Source: Erythrocercus mccallii (lineage: Eukaryota; Chordata; Aves; Passeriformes; Dicruridae). From it: a stretch of DNA of 64,000 nucleotides. The stretch is taken from positions 418,950 through 482,949 of the forward strand of contig VZRG01000435.1 in NCBI GenBank assembly GCA_013397435.1, given 5' to 3'. The position numbers and the translations under genes are program-made. How positions within the stretch are numbered: the stretch's first letter is position 1; the number at the start of each line of letters is the position of its first letter. This document shows positions 1-12,684 of the stretch, in pieces. Below the pieces are notes generated by a model. That model saw nothing but the letters and a program-made list of their open reading frames with translations, was not told the DNA's origin and made no database searches.

Positions 1-3000
1 GGAATACAGATCTTGCCTTCCTGAAGATGACCAGTAATTTATCTGACTTTGTATTTTGCTTGAATCAGTGGCCAAAGCAACAGAGGAAGGTGCAATCCTT
101 TTAAAATTTGAGCTCTTATGGACAGCCTAGACTAGCTCCTCTTTGCATTCGCATATGAGCGTTACGTTTTGTCCCTTTAACATGAACAAAGTTCTGGTCC
201 CTGCGGTCAGCTGCTGCTATGGATGGTTTGTGGGAGAGGGAGGAAAGTATTGACAAAGCTTTCTCTAGGTACCTAGCAAGGAAGCAATGCAGCACACTGA
301 CCTTCAGAATCCAGTATTTCCTGTGTGCCAGGATAAGCTGTATGATCTTTCTGGGCAGTGTGACTCTGTTCTCCTTCCTGAACATCCTTGTGCTACGGTG
401 CAACTGTTCAATGTCTTGTCTTGTGGTGTGTTCTGACCCAGAGTAGTCAAGATCAAGGCCAGAGCATATGATACCTCTTCTCTGTGCTTCTCATCATAAG
501 AAAAATGAGGCTCAAGGTGAGGGAGAATTGAACTCTCTCCCTCAATCTGTTCTGTTACAGACCCATACAGTTACAGTGTGGATGGCTACTGCAAGTTCAA
601 AAGCATTTCTAGGTCCCTCATTTTAGATACAGGAAGGTCTCTTTGTGCACTTGACAGAGGCATTTTGTGTTAAATTATTCTGCCTGAGTGTGCTTGTAGT
701 TAGGAGTTATAGACGACTACCAAAGGTGTTGAATATGACCATGTATTTCACTGAATCGAAAGATCCTTATATTTCTTCCTAGTATCAAAAAAAATGTAAG
801 GGTTCTGTTGATGCTATCCAGTTGAACCATGTCTTTTGCTCTCTTGTAAATTAGAAACCAAGCTGTTAGATACATGCAAGATGTATGATTGCTTTCTAAT
901 AATGTCTTAAATTCTTCTCTTTATTTTGAGAAGCTTCACTTTATGTTTCTGAAGCTACCCCTTTTGAACTAATGTCCCTTCCAAACAGAAGTGATGAGAT
1001 CTTGTGATGTGTCAAAGAGAAGCAAGCAGGCAACTGGTTTAGTGTTTCGGTTTCTTTCTTTCCAATGAAGAATGACAGGGACACTACAGACAAGAGTGTG
1101 GGAAGACTTTGAGCCCAGTAAAATATAGGCAAGGACAGATAGGGGTGTAAATGGCCTGATAAAGATGAAAGAAGAAATATATTGTGTTTAGTGACTTTTC
1201 TTGAAGATGAACTGCATATTTTTTGCTGCTCTTGTTGCTATACACTTAAAGACAGAGTTGAAACTTTTTTCTTTTTTTTTTTTTTAAATCAGCAAGGTAG
1301 AGGGAAATATATAGTGTTTTGATTTGGGAAAGCCTACTAGTGATCTGTTTCGGCTATGAAGCTTCAGTCATTACTCACTGGTGTTACTAATACCATGCAT
1401 GTACAGGTTGATGTTTATCAACTGGATGGTATAGTGAGGACATATTTGCTTGCTTTTATTCTGTCTGATTTGGTATGAATAAGAGTTATAAGCTTTAAAT
1501 GCATGAAAAAGTAAAATAAGAGTGATAATACTTTCTAGTAACCATGCACTATTTTTATGCACCATGCATTATTTTCCTTTTTTTTCTTCGTTCGTTGTAG
1601 GGGAAGGGTAGAGGCTAGGGTTGGGGGGAAGTATTGCTATTTTAATGGTTGGACTAAGTGATTTCAATTTCCTTTCATTTAGGTACCCTTTTGCAGTAGA
1701 GGTGAGAGCACACTAACAGCTGATTTAAGGCTGAAAATATATTTCCCTCTCCTATTGCTTTTTGTGGTCTTTCAAGGGTTGTTTTGTGACTGAGAACCAC
1801 TGAAGTATCAAAATCGTTTTGTCCGGGGAAATCCAGTGATCACAATTATGATATTCGGCCAGTAGATGGCGCAGTTAGAAAAAGATCCTGCAGAGACCTC
1901 TGGTTGAACGCAGAGATTTTGGGGTTTGTGACTTCCAGCAAAGTCTTTGGCTCCCGACACAAATTACCTGCTTGGGCTGATTTAATATTTTCTTCTGTGA
2001 AAGTGGATGTTGAGGCCTGGTAATCTCAGCTGTAGAATTAAGAGCCAACTGTAACTGCTACAATGCCCAAAACGAGGAGTTTGGGAGTAAATATGCAGCT
2101 ATTTTGCTCGATGGTTGAATATGCTGTTAGATTAAATCTTATCTACCCTACAGAGTGCAGACTAATGCTATGACAAATCTAGTCTTTCATGTTTGACAAA
2201 AATGTTTTAGAGCTTTTTAAGGTCACCTGCAGCTGGACCTTTTGAGACATTAATGTGCTCCAACTTGGTTGTCTTTTAAACCAGAAGTTGTCATAATTTA
2301 AGGATTAAGAGTCTCTGATTAATTTGAATATTGTCTGAGAAATGCTATTTTCCTTGGAGTACTGTGAATAATTGCTCTGAAGACATTCTTCAGCATGGCT
2401 AAATTGATAAGTAGCAGATATTTAATGCAGCTTTTAGATGCTGGGCTTGGAAACATTTGGTGTGAAGGATCAGCTACTGCAACATATTTCAAAAATATTA
2501 GGGGGCAAGTTGTTGGAAAGATTTGGTTTGAAGTTTTAAGCTGACATTCATAAGGGCAGAATGTATACCTCTGAGTTGGTAAAAAACTGAAAGTATAGTT
2601 CTCTGCTATGACTTGACTATTTATTCAAATGGTTATGCACTCGAATGGTTTTGTGATTACACAATGAAAAATTCCACAGTATTTAAGAAATTCAAGGAAA
2701 TATTTTATGATGACCTGTATCAGTCCTCTAGCCTGTGAAGCGTGCTATTTGCCATGGAACAATCAAAGGAAAACCATTTCTCAGTTCTTGAGCACAGTCT
2801 AAAAATTATAAAGATGGGATCAATAGCTGTCCAAGTACTGTGATTTTGTTTGTTTGAATAACTTTGCGGGTAATGTTGAATACATGCTTTGGAAGGGCTG
2901 TTGACAAGGCAAGAGAAGACTGGGAGTATAAGGGAATGGTAGAGTGTCAAGTGAGACAAATTTTTGGAAGTTTGGCTAAAAAATGTGTTCAACTGTCTTG

Positions 3001-3534
3001 ATGGTTGCTTCTTGTTCTCAAGACTAAAGTCAATATATTCAAAAGCAATTACAACAGTGGCATACATCAATTTTATGCATCAGGGCACCTGTATTACATT
3101 CTTTACTCTCTATAAATGCTCAATTACTGCTTTGCCTATTATAAAAAAGATTATTCTTTCAAGATAATACTAATTGAACATCTGAAAATTAAGCCACTCA
3201 GTATCACTAGTAGAATCTGGTGAATTAGGACAATCTTGAGGAATAAGCTGATATTGATAATTTGGCACAAAGTGGATAGGAATGAAGTGCTTATAAAACT
3301 ACTGATCCAGGGTTTGGTTTTTGTTTCATTTTTTAGAAAATTGAACTGCTTTAGAAGTCTCAACCCACTTTTTGATGCAGTCACTCTGCCAGAGACATGT
3401 TCAAACTAGAAAGCTTTTCATGCTTCCTCTGTATGGAGTTGTCTCACACAGACCTCCAGTTAATGAATGCTGTATTGTGGGAAATAGTAAATGTAAGAAG
3501 ACTTTTAGAAGCAGTGAAAGCAGGTTTCAGAAAC
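1..3534. other. Non-coding stretch, nothing recognised
   Basis: AT-rich DNA with stops in all frames; the longest open frame has about 116 codons (2720-3070, minus), shows no recognisable domain and has no coding-like neighbours. I see no CR1, LTR or RNA gene here. A pure T tract sits at 1265-1285, broken only by one C. The stretch could be intron or intergenic DNA. Confidence 0.6.
1265..1285. repeat. T-rich homopolymer tract
   Basis: Six T, one C, then fourteen T. This is a simple low-complexity tract. On the minus strand it would read as an A tail, but no retroposed sequence is recognisable next to it. Confidence 0.85.
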
Positions 3535-3963
3535 AGAAAGAGCAGAGAACTTAGAGCTAGCTGCAGCTGCAAAGCCTGAAAGGCGAAAAGATACACTAGT
3601 ACAGCAAGGACATGAAACAATAGTTTGAGTTTTTAGGCTTGGCTAGAATAGACCTTAAGACTGCAAAAAATATGCTTAGCAATAGAAGGTTTTAAGCTTA
3701 ATACTGGAGTATTGTGTATTGTTAATAGGAAGCATATAAACAAGCATTGTGTGAAGCAGGTCTATGTGTGCTTTTTGTGATTGGCTAGAACAATTGTCTG
3801 TAAGCTTTAGCAATATGCTATTGGCTGGAAAACTTTTTAAATGCCCTGTAACAAAGAGATCTTTGGCTGCTGCTGGCAAGATGTGAGCTGTTGCCATCTT
3901 TCAATTGTCTCAACCGGCAGTGAGGCTGATGTTGCAATAAAGCTCAAGGAACGTATCCCAATT
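3535..3963. repeat. Retroelement-like unit, copy 1 of a head-to-tail pair
   Basis: A 429-base unit that recurs immediately downstream in the same orientation. It starts at AGAAAGAGCAG and ends near GTATCCCAATT. It contains AATAAA at 3936-3941 on the plus strand, and two ATTGGC motifs near 3780 and 3820 (CCAAT boxes when read on the minus strand). That makes an LTR-type origin plausible but does not settle orientation. No open reading frame of note. Cytosine content is normal, unlike the second copy. I do not recognise the family; it may be an ERV LTR or another non-coding retroelement piece. That it is a repeat is certain from the second copy; its class is inferred. Confidence 0.8.
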
Positions 3964-4388
3964 AGAAAGAGTAGAGAACTTAGAGTTAGTTGTAAATCTT
4001 GAAAGAAGAAAAGATATAATAGTATAGTGAGTAAGGACATGAAATAATAGTTTGAGTTTTTTAGGTTTGGCTGAGATAGACTTTAAGTTTGTAGAAAAAT
4101 ATGTTTAGTAAGATAGAAGGTTTTAAGCTTAATAATGGAGTAAGTATTGCATATTGTTAATAGAAAGTATATAAGTAAGTATTGTTTGAAATAGGCGTAT
4201 GCTTGTTTGTAGTGATTGGCTGGAATAATTGTAAGTTTTAGTAATATGTTATTGGTTTGAAAATTTTTAAAATGTCTTGTGACAAAGATTTTTCGTTATT
4301 GGTAAGATGTGAGCTGTTGTTATTTTTTAATTGTCTTAACTTGTAATGAGGTTGATGTTGTATTAAAGCTTATGGAATGCAGTTCAGT
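3964..4388. repeat. Retroelement-like unit, copy 2, strongly C-to-T converted
   Basis: Aligns over its full length with the preceding unit, with a few small indels. Hand alignment shows about 40 positions with C in copy 1 and T here, against only two or three in the reverse direction and about five G-to-A changes. Fewer than about 20 cytosines remain on the plus strand. Cytosines are normal again right after 4388 and right before 3964, so the loss matches this copy. The AATAAA of copy 1 reads ATTAAA here. Strand-specific conversion like this is the mark of a cytidine deaminase acting on single-stranded DNA; the enzyme is inference. The 3' limit is accurate to about 10 bases. Confidence 0.8.
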
Positions 4389-7300
4389 AGTTTTGTCCCA
4401 TTTGTGAAAGATGCCAACACACTGTGTTTAAAGTCCAAGCAGTGTACCAAGTTCTGCTGCTGTTTTACATCTGTGAAATAACCTTGCTTCCAGGATTCCT
4501 GGTCCCCTGCTGCTAACAGAGAGCACTGTATACTCCCTAAGACTTTCCTGACTGTTGTTTGCAAGTTGCTAACTAAAAACTTGCGCTTGTGTGCTGACAC
4601 TGTGAATTGTGGTATGCGATACCCAAAATGACATGGGAATTGCCCATTTCCCCACGAAATATTGCTTCTTCTCTTCCTCTTAAACTTTGTGTTTCACTAT
4701 AAATGCCATTTGCTTGGGTTGCGAGGCTGGGGGTAAATCACAGGTGCTCTGTGTGTCAGCGGGTTATGAACTTGATGTTCTTGGAGATTTTAGGGACTTT
4801 TTAACCAAAGAGGGTGTTATTTCTTTTACAAATGTTTCTTTGTCATTGTTCCAAAGATGGTGAGAGACTGTGTGTTTTTAATCTTCAGCCTTCTCAGCTC
4901 TTCACAAGAAGTAGATGTGCGGTTAATATCACATAACTCCTTTAATTAGGTAATTAGCACTGGAACAACAATGCTAAGAAATCAGGAATGGGAAAAATAA
5001 TAGGTTTTCCAGGCCTTAATAGTCTATCTGTTACTACAGTAATCTTTTAGTCTCATTCCCTTATGAACTAATATCCTCAGTGGTACTGTCATGTCTGTAA
5101 CTATTTCCATCAATGAAGCTTCACAGCCTAATAGATCTGTCCCAGGTAAGCAGTTTTCATTCTGCAGAGCATAGATGCTTTGCCTACTCAATGGTCTGTG
5201 TCAGCTATTAAATACTGACAATCGTCTTCCCTGAACAGCCTTTTAGCAAACAGCTTATTCCAGTGAGCTAGCCGGGTGCAACAGGAATGTTGAAGGGTGG
5301 GTTTTTTTCTGGTTGCTGGTTGTTGTTCTTGATAATTTAGTATTCAGTATCAATTCAAGCAATAGTTATATCTTTATGTAAGTGTATAAAAATATATCCT
5401 TACTTAACGTGGCTTTTTAAGAAATTGGCACACAAAATGCAAGCTGCCTTTAGCAGTTCATCCTTCTGATCACAGAACACATTTATTAATGATTCAGTAC
5501 ATTTTGCTATTTTGATAGCTAGGAAAACCTTTCAAGATGCATTGTCAGAGTTCATTGGTTTGGCTTGCGTTTTGGTTTTTTAGCTATTTTTTATTTGTTT
5601 TCCGAAGGGAGAAATGGTAAAATATAGGATTTTCTTTTATGCAATGTATTCTTTGACTTTCTCCAGTCTGCTGTTACTAAGATGATTAATTGCTCAGGCT
5701 GGAAGATAGGACTCTTTTCAGAGTCCTCGTTATCAGATACAGGCTAAATTCATTGGGGGTGGGGAGAGGAAAATATATTAGTTTTGGCTTACAAAGTAGT
5801 TTGTGCGTTTTAGAAGTAAAGTTTGAAAGAACCCCAGCATTTCTGCGAGAGGCATGAGAGAAAAAGCAAGGCAGCTCCATGAATTAAATCATGCTTGTTG
5901 TTCAGGAGCTATTGGACTACTTGCCAATGGGAAGAGTTAATTCTGTATGTATACAGGAGACTTAATTATGCATTTATGGTAGTGCATTCATCTGCAAACT
6001 AAGCCTCTGGACTATTTGCATGACACCTCGTGCAAAGTCATTCACTGTAGCATGAGGTCGTGTCTTCAGAATCATCATCTCCAGTGAAAACCATTTTGGC
6101 TTGTCTCACTGGAGAACTGTACTTAGCGTCACCTTTCTGGGAGAAAGGTTGGATTGTCATCCTGTGGACCCAGCTGTCTCCTCGGAGTCTCCTGAGAATG
6201 GGGTCACTCTGTGTGGATGTTTGCTATATGCCTCAGGAGAGAGGCTGGATGATGGCAGAGCCTAAAGGAGGAGCTGGGGGAGAGGCTGCTCAGGATCCAG
6301 AGCTGTGTGTGGATTTTCTCAAACAGTACATAATGTGGATGAAGGACCCTGCTGATCTTGGTGAGAGGTACAGATAGCCTTGGGAAGGTGACAGCAGAAA
6401 AACCTGTTTTCACTTGCTGTGCTCTCTCTTGAGCTCAGATGCTGCTTTGTATAACAGCTATTTGCTGAGGATTTCCTTTAGTCCAAGGTTGCATGGACAG
6501 CAAAATCTGTGAGAACGTAATGACCTCTATGGCAATAGTCATAAGTAAAGGATCCAAAGTGATTTTTGACCTGCTTTGTGGCCTGGAGACAAGAGTCTCT
6601 GTCATAACCTCAGCTGTGCAAAGGGTGGCCTGTGTGGATCCCCTGCTTTCCCTCTCTGTGTTTCACTCTGTGTGCCCTTCTGCTGTGAGTGTTGAACAGA
6701 TGGGCTGGACTGGCAGAGGCTGACTTTCAACAGCTGCTTCTTTTGTGACACAGAATGAGGAGAGATCCATTTTCTTTAGCAGCTGTGAGAGTTCCCCTTT
6801 TGTGGTGCTGACAAAAGTTCATCTGCAGCTGCATCTATGTAGGAAAGTTTCCACTGGTTTGATTCTTCTCCAAACTTTGATTCTTCTCCCACTTTGTTTT
6901 GGCTGCAATGATATCTACATGCCACTGAGGAAAGCTACAGTGTCCTAATGTGCATCTCTAAACTCTTGTGACAATCCAAGCCTCTTGCTTTGTTGCATTT
7001 AGCAGTGTTAGAGCTAATCTAAATCCAAGTGACTTGGCTGGCTGTAGAGTTTTTGACTGGGATAGGGAAAATGAGGAAAAATTTTGTGAGACAGGAAAAT
7101 CCACTTCCTTTTATCTCTGTCTCTTTCCCTACCAGCTTTATGAAATAAAAGTTGTAGGTTTCAGATCTGTGTATTTTCAAATAATATTGCCTTCTATGAT
7201 TGTTGCCTGTAAATGAAAAATAAAACCAAGAATATCAAGTCCTTCCAGAGTAAGTAGATTTTCTGGTTTTCCTTGAAAAAAGTTTTGTGCACAGACATTA

Positions 7301-8084
7301 GTATTTTAGCAGAACATTTAGTTTTCTATACCTAATTTGCTACTTCTGCTTGTCTTCCTTATCACCATCCCAAGCTGCTCCTCCCACTCCAGATAAAACC
7401 TAAGAGGGAGCTGGAGTGCCAGAAGTATCAGACTGATGGCTTAGTCACCTTAGAAAGTTCTATTTTTTCAATGAGTAAGTTAGAGAATAAAGGAGCAGCA
7501 CCGGAGGAGAAAAAAAATTGGGGCTGTTTTGGAATGGAAAATACCTGTCACCTCTGTCAGCTCTTCTCTTCAACCTCCAGAAATGCAAGCATTAATCCTG
7601 TCCCTGAATATCAGCTGATGGTCTAACTCTGAAGCCCCTATTTCTTTTAGGGCTTTGCTGCCTTCCTGTCAGTGTCATTCATACTGTATAAATATATTCT
7701 GAATTATGTGAAATGGTTCTTGTAAGTGGTTTGAACTAGCCATTTGGTACATACTGCTCTAGATATAAATAATCCATCTCTAAGACAGGCTAGATGGTCT
7801 CTGGAAAATTTTCCAGCACTTTGTTTCTGTTGTTGGCATGAGAAAACACTGTCAGGCTTTTGTTTACACAATGTAATACATAAGGATTTTTTTGAAAGAA
7901 AAGAAAGCTTGTTTTTGATATCAGTTTCTTCTGCCCAAAACATAGTGACTGTTACTATCTTACCTTGTTCATGTAAGATGAAAGAATTTTGCTACCTGCT
8001 ATAACTGACTGATGGATGATGTGCCAAAGAAAAGTAAAAATCCTGTGTGAAAGTTGGAGGTGAAAATTATGTGAGGGTAATATA
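4389..8084. other. Non-coding stretch, nothing recognised apart from a small tandem duplication
   Basis: No gene or known repeat recognised. The 105-codon plus frame at 6060-6377 and the 82-codon frame at 6968-7216 have no domain I recognise and no supporting context. The part at 6060-6720 is a little less AT-rich than its surroundings, without an explanation I can give. Confidence 0.55.
6858..6889. repeat. Small tandem duplication, period 18
   Basis: TTTGATTCTTCTCC occurs at 6858-6871 and again at 6876-6889, separated by four bases. This is probably replication slippage. Confidence 0.8.
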
Positions 8085-8315
8085 TATCTTCATCTTAAGA
8101 GGTCTCAAATATATAATTGTTCCAGGGGAGTTTTGGATGGGATATTGGTCAGGCATTGGAAGTGGTGGAATCACCATACCTGGAAGTGTTGCAATAATAT
8201 CTAGGTGTGGTACCTGGGGACATATTTAATGGTGGCCTTGGTAGTGCTGAGCTAAGATTTAGACTCAATGAAACTAAAGGTCTTTTCCAGCTATGATGAT
8301 TCTATGATTTTATGA
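8085..8315 (+). mobile_element. CR1 LINE 3'-end fragment
   Basis: Follows the CR1 3' region: a degenerate 'valid gap then GGTGGAATCACCATACCTGG' segment from the end of ORF2, then ATCTAGGTGTGGTACCTGGG, GGTGGCCTTGGTAGTGCTG, AAAGGTCTTTTCCAG, and the terminal ATTCTATG-type tail at 8297-8314. It is 5'-truncated, as most CR1 copies are. CR1 encodes an endonuclease-reverse transcriptase and moves by target-primed reverse transcription; this copy is inactive. The short open frame at 8047-8229 is a by-product. The 5' limit is approximate. Confidence 0.85.
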
Positions 8316-10340
8316 ATGTTTTACATGCTGCACTGGTGTGTTTACAGCAGCATCTGAGTAAGAGGCTGTGTTTTGCCCTCTACAGTAAGGTAGGAGTTTT
8401 TGTAACTGGGCCATTTGTTATAGCTACAGAACAGATTTATCTTATTATTATTATTAACTGATTTAGAATAACAGTTAAACCTGGGGGTGAAAAAGAAACA
8501 GGAATAGCACAAATAACACAGTGTTATTCAAGCATGTTGAAATGCTTCAATAATAATCTGGAGAACAGAAAAGCTGAAATACTCCATCAGCTTTTTTACT
8601 TAGGTTTAGCAATTAGATCAGAGAAGTCAATGGCACCTTGTGTACAAGAGAAAATCTGGGAGCATCACTGTCTGAAGAGCCCAGCTGGAAAGTGACATGA
8701 TGGCACATTTCTTCCTGCCAGTGATGTCTCCTTGTCATCAGAATTGTCATCATTATGGCTCTTCTTTCAGGCTGCTGTACTTGGCTATTCATCAGATTTT
8801 GTCCTGCTTACTTACAAAATGCATCCACCACATCTTTAGGTTGTGGCTTGAAGAATTGCTGCTCTTTTGTGTTGGGAGCTGTAATGTGGTGACATAAACA
8901 GCAATGGATTCTTCTAGGGTGATAAAAGAACTACAATTAGCCCTTAAGTGTTTTTTATTGGTTTTATTTTCGATATTTACATAAATACCTTTTTCTTTAA
9001 CATGCACAAAACTGAGTTGGGTGTTTCAAGCAAACTACCTAACTCAAAATTCCTTCTTGTAGTTCTTCCAGTTGGGCCAGAAAAATAAAGCCTGTGTTAT
9101 CTCTCTATAATATCAAAATTTTAGACTGAATGTAAAATGCTGGGTTCCTATCTATTTTTCTTTTCCCCTTGTGGGTTTGTTCTTTTTGTGGCTGTATTTG
9201 TTTTTTATTGTGTCCTCAGCACTGGGAAAAGTATTTGAGTAGTGCTTCACTCTGTCTAGGGCTTTTTCCATTACAAAAGATAGTCACTTTTGCTGGTTGT
9301 TGGGTATTTTTTTGTTTTGTCTGTTTAGGTTTTTTAGTCCTAAGGTACTAAGATTTTTTCTCTTTCTCTCTCAGTGGATAATTTTAATTGTTAAAAAAGA
9401 TATTTTTAATCTCTAGTACCCACAAGATATTTTTAAAGGACCTTTATATTGAATCTGGAAAAAAGTTATTTCATGATGGTGAAGATGCAAGTATTGGGAT
9501 CCTTTGCCTAGAACTATCTGTGGAAAAACACCCCTCTTATTTGCTGGATTGGAAGGATTCTGAATTTGTAGTGTGGTTGCATTTGGATTCATTGGCACTG
9601 TTGTAAAAATGAGTTAGGTGGTGCCTGGAGTGTATTTAGGAGTTTAACTGCGTAATATTTTAACCTACAGTGAAGGTAGGAAAATAGGAAAAGTTGGACT
9701 GTTAGGTTTATACTGAGTACAGAACATGTTAAGTTTTAATGAGTTACCTGGAGCATAAAAGGAAACAGGAACAGAATCAAAGAAGTAGGATTTTATTATT
9801 TTTGCAGAAAATAAGAGCAATATTATGTTATTTTATCCTAAAGAAGGATGGAAGGATGTTGTTTTAATATTATTAGAGGGTGAAACAATGGAGTCCATGT
9901 TGGAAGATGTAGTAATGTTTGAGTTTTTGTAGTAAATGCTGATCTCAAAAATATTTCTGTTGGGAAAGATGAGCATGCATGAGCAAATGTGATGAAAGAT
10001 ATATGTGATCTTATACTTGCAAAATAAAATCATGGTGGAAGTCCTGGCCTTGGCTACATTGTGCTTACAGTGCTTCATTAAGCATATCTTCATGACTTTT
10101 TATTTAAGATTTTTTAATCTTCTTTGTTGTTATGCAAGACAGTTAGCAATTTATAATTAGCTAGTATTCATTATTATTTGGAAAAGGTGGAGAAGAGAAG
10201 CTATGGACTCAGAATTGTTAAAACTTTTTTAACCAGCAATGCAATTTCAATGACTATTTCAAGAAGACCTTAGTTTTGCAGCAATGCTTCCTTCACTGAT
10301 TAATCTTCTCTGCCTCATAACTGCCTCATATTTGTTGTTA
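8316..10340. other. Non-coding stretch with a short TTA microsatellite
   Basis: Nothing recognised except five TTA units at 8442-8456. The open frames (at most 86 codons) look random. Confidence 0.6.
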
Positions 10341-10406
10341 GGGCATGGGTTGGACTCTAGATCTTGAAGGTCTCTTCCAACCCAGTCATTCTGTGAATGC
10401 TGTGAA
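10341..10406 (+). mobile_element. Very short CR1 3'-end fragment
   Basis: GGGCATGGGTTGGACTCTAG, then GAAGGTCTCTTCCAACCCAG and a decayed tail with ATTCTGTGAATG match the last ~65 bases of avian CR1. Only the 3' UTR end is present. Confidence 0.75.
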
Positions 10407-12286
10407 TATCAACAGGTCAAGAGAAAGGACATAGTCAAGATACAACTTCAAGAATAAAAGAGTAGAGACATCTTGTCTATTTTTGTGATATCTCTTTAAG
10501 TGTAGCATTTGCTTTCCATTTAAGTAAAATAAACCAAACTGCAAATTTGCAAAATATGCAGCAGAGTCTCTCTTGACAGGAAACTTGAGAGAGGTGATAA
10601 ACTGGCAGATAAAAAAAAAGTTAGTTTTGGCTGCAATGCGTTTGGTAATTACTTCAACATTACAGAACATCCTGACTTTTGTTTCCTCCCTAATTCCTAT
10701 CTCCTACCTGCTAATATGTATGTGACATCTGTCAGAATTCTGCCAATCAGCTGACATGGTTAGACATCATTCTGTGTCTTCTTGAGAAACATCTTTTTCA
10801 CTCTGGCCCGTGGAAGTCTGAAAAGAAAATGTCTGATGACAAAAAGACAAAACCTGGTAACTCATTAAAAGGTTATGTAGAAAGAAAGGGATTCCTTTTT
10901 ACAACATTTAAAGTTGTGATTTGATTCAGAAATACAAGCTCCTCCTTAAGTTATTTTCTTTGATTTGGGTTTTTCTGTGGATTTTTTTGTTGGTTTTTTT
11001 TTTTGTTTGTTTTTCTCTTTTTTTCCCCTCTTGGTGTTTGCTTTTTTTGTTTGCTCTTTTTAAAATAAATGCAGTACAGATAGCCCCCAGGAATAATGAT
11101 GAGTACTTACTATTGTAATTCTGACAGTTTTTAAGAAAATGAACTACAGGTTTTACACCTTATCTCTAATCACAGTGGCTTTTCTCCTGGATGGGCACAT
11201 ATGACTAGGGGTCTGACATCAGCATCATAATGAATTCTTGATTTGTCATACCTCTCAGACCTATTCTAAAGTCTTGCTGATCCCTTAAGGAACCTGAGGG
11301 TACACTTAGCCATCTTTTTGAAGAAGTTTGCTCTGAAGCAAGGACTGAAGTCTTAAAAAGTTGGGTGGGATTTTTTTTTTATTATTCTTTTTTTAAAATA
11401 AATTTTATTTCTCCCCCACCTAACAGACTGGTGAGCTTTGATCTTTCCAGATTTTATTCTCTAGAGTTTTGAGAAGCTTCTTTATCTCAAGCTCATTGCA
11501 AGCATTGCACATCCAGTGAACACAGAAATACTACTTGACCAATCACAAATAAGCAATATAGTCCACTTGGTCATGGGTAAATATTTCACAGAAAGATCTG
11601 TGTGAATAAAGATATGAAAAGACCATTGTTTAAATAGTTTCCAATGAGATATGAAGAGACATCAGGACCATTTCTGTCACTGAAGAGACTGAACTGGCTC
11701 TGTTCAATCATTGGTTAAAGTCTGGTTTTGTTTGTGCTTTGATATTTGTTTTAGTAATACTCTTTCTCTGGGAATATATATTTGGCATCCTGCAGAAAGC
11801 AGTTTAAATTGTGTGCAGAGAGGTGCAGTCCAAGACTCCTGATGGAGCACTTAAGGATTGAAGGGATTTGCATTCTGAATAAGAAAATCCTCATTTCTGT
11901 GTATAAACTAATATCCTGGTACACTTGGCTACTACATAGATTATCAGTGTTGGTTGGTGTGGGTTGTTCCTTTTTTATTTCTTTGCTTTGATGGGTCTAG
12001 TGGTAGAATAAAATATTTTGGTAGCTGAATGGATAACTATATTTAAACTAACAAATACGTAGTAATGGAGTGTTAAAAAAAACCCACCAGCATTGCAGCA
12101 CTTTCCCTTGACAAGAATGGAAAAAATACCACAGTTCAGAAATAAAACTCTTCCACTGGTTAGAATAAATTGTAGTTAAGCAAACATTGTACTGTTTGAT
12201 GCAAGAATAGAAGTGTGGTAGTTCTTTGCTAACCCCAGTGTGTAGCTGTGGTAAGTAGTAGGTGGGATGTATTTGCCTGAGAGTCT
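10407..12286. other. Non-coding stretch with T-rich tracts
   Basis: No gene or dispersed repeat recognised. T-rich low-complexity DNA at about 10960-11065 and 11369-11412 explains the hydrophobic Leu/Phe-rich frame at 10921-11118. Confidence 0.6.
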
Positions 12287-12684
12287 TGTCAGGGTTTAGG
12301 AATGGTACTCCCCAGTTAAGTGCTCCCACCACAACCACACTCTTGCTTGCTCCCCCCACTTTTTCCCTCCCCTTCCCCACTTTGGGATGGAGAGCAGAAT
12401 TGGAGGCCTAAAGGCACAGATCATTGGTTGAGATAAGAACAATTTACTGGAAACAGCAATACTAATGACAGAAGGTGCAAGAAAAGAAACTATTCACGTG
12501 GAAAACACAACCAATAATAGACACTAATGGAGAGCTCCCTGTGCCAGGGAAGGAACCACTTCTCCCTGGTAAAGAGTCTTTTTCTTGTGCCCTGGCAGTG
12601 ATGTGAGGTGGTACAGAATAACCTGGCCATGCCCTCTCTCGCATACTTGAAAAAGTTAACCCTGTCCTAGCTGGAACCAGGACA
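12287..12684 (+). mobile_element. Solo LTR of an avian endogenous retrovirus
   Basis: Begins TGTCAGGGTTTAGG and ends GGAACCAGGACA, so it has TG...CA ends inside TGTC/GACA. The interior resembles a common bird LTR family: a CT-rich block after the first 60 bases, then GGTTGAGATAAGAACAATTTACTGG, and near the 3' end GTTAACCCTGTCCTAGCTGG. No retroviral internal sequence or second LTR lies nearby, so I read it as a solo LTR left by LTR-LTR recombination. I see no clear target duplication (AGTCT against CCTGC), which fits an old, decayed copy. The minus-strand frames at 12048-12380 and 12462-12644 overlap it and are not genes. Orientation rests on the remembered family consensus. Confidence 0.75.

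Noticed and set aside
6060..6377. 105-codon plus-strand frame with ATG
   Set aside because: No recognisable domain, no promoter, splice or conserved context; this length is common by chance here.
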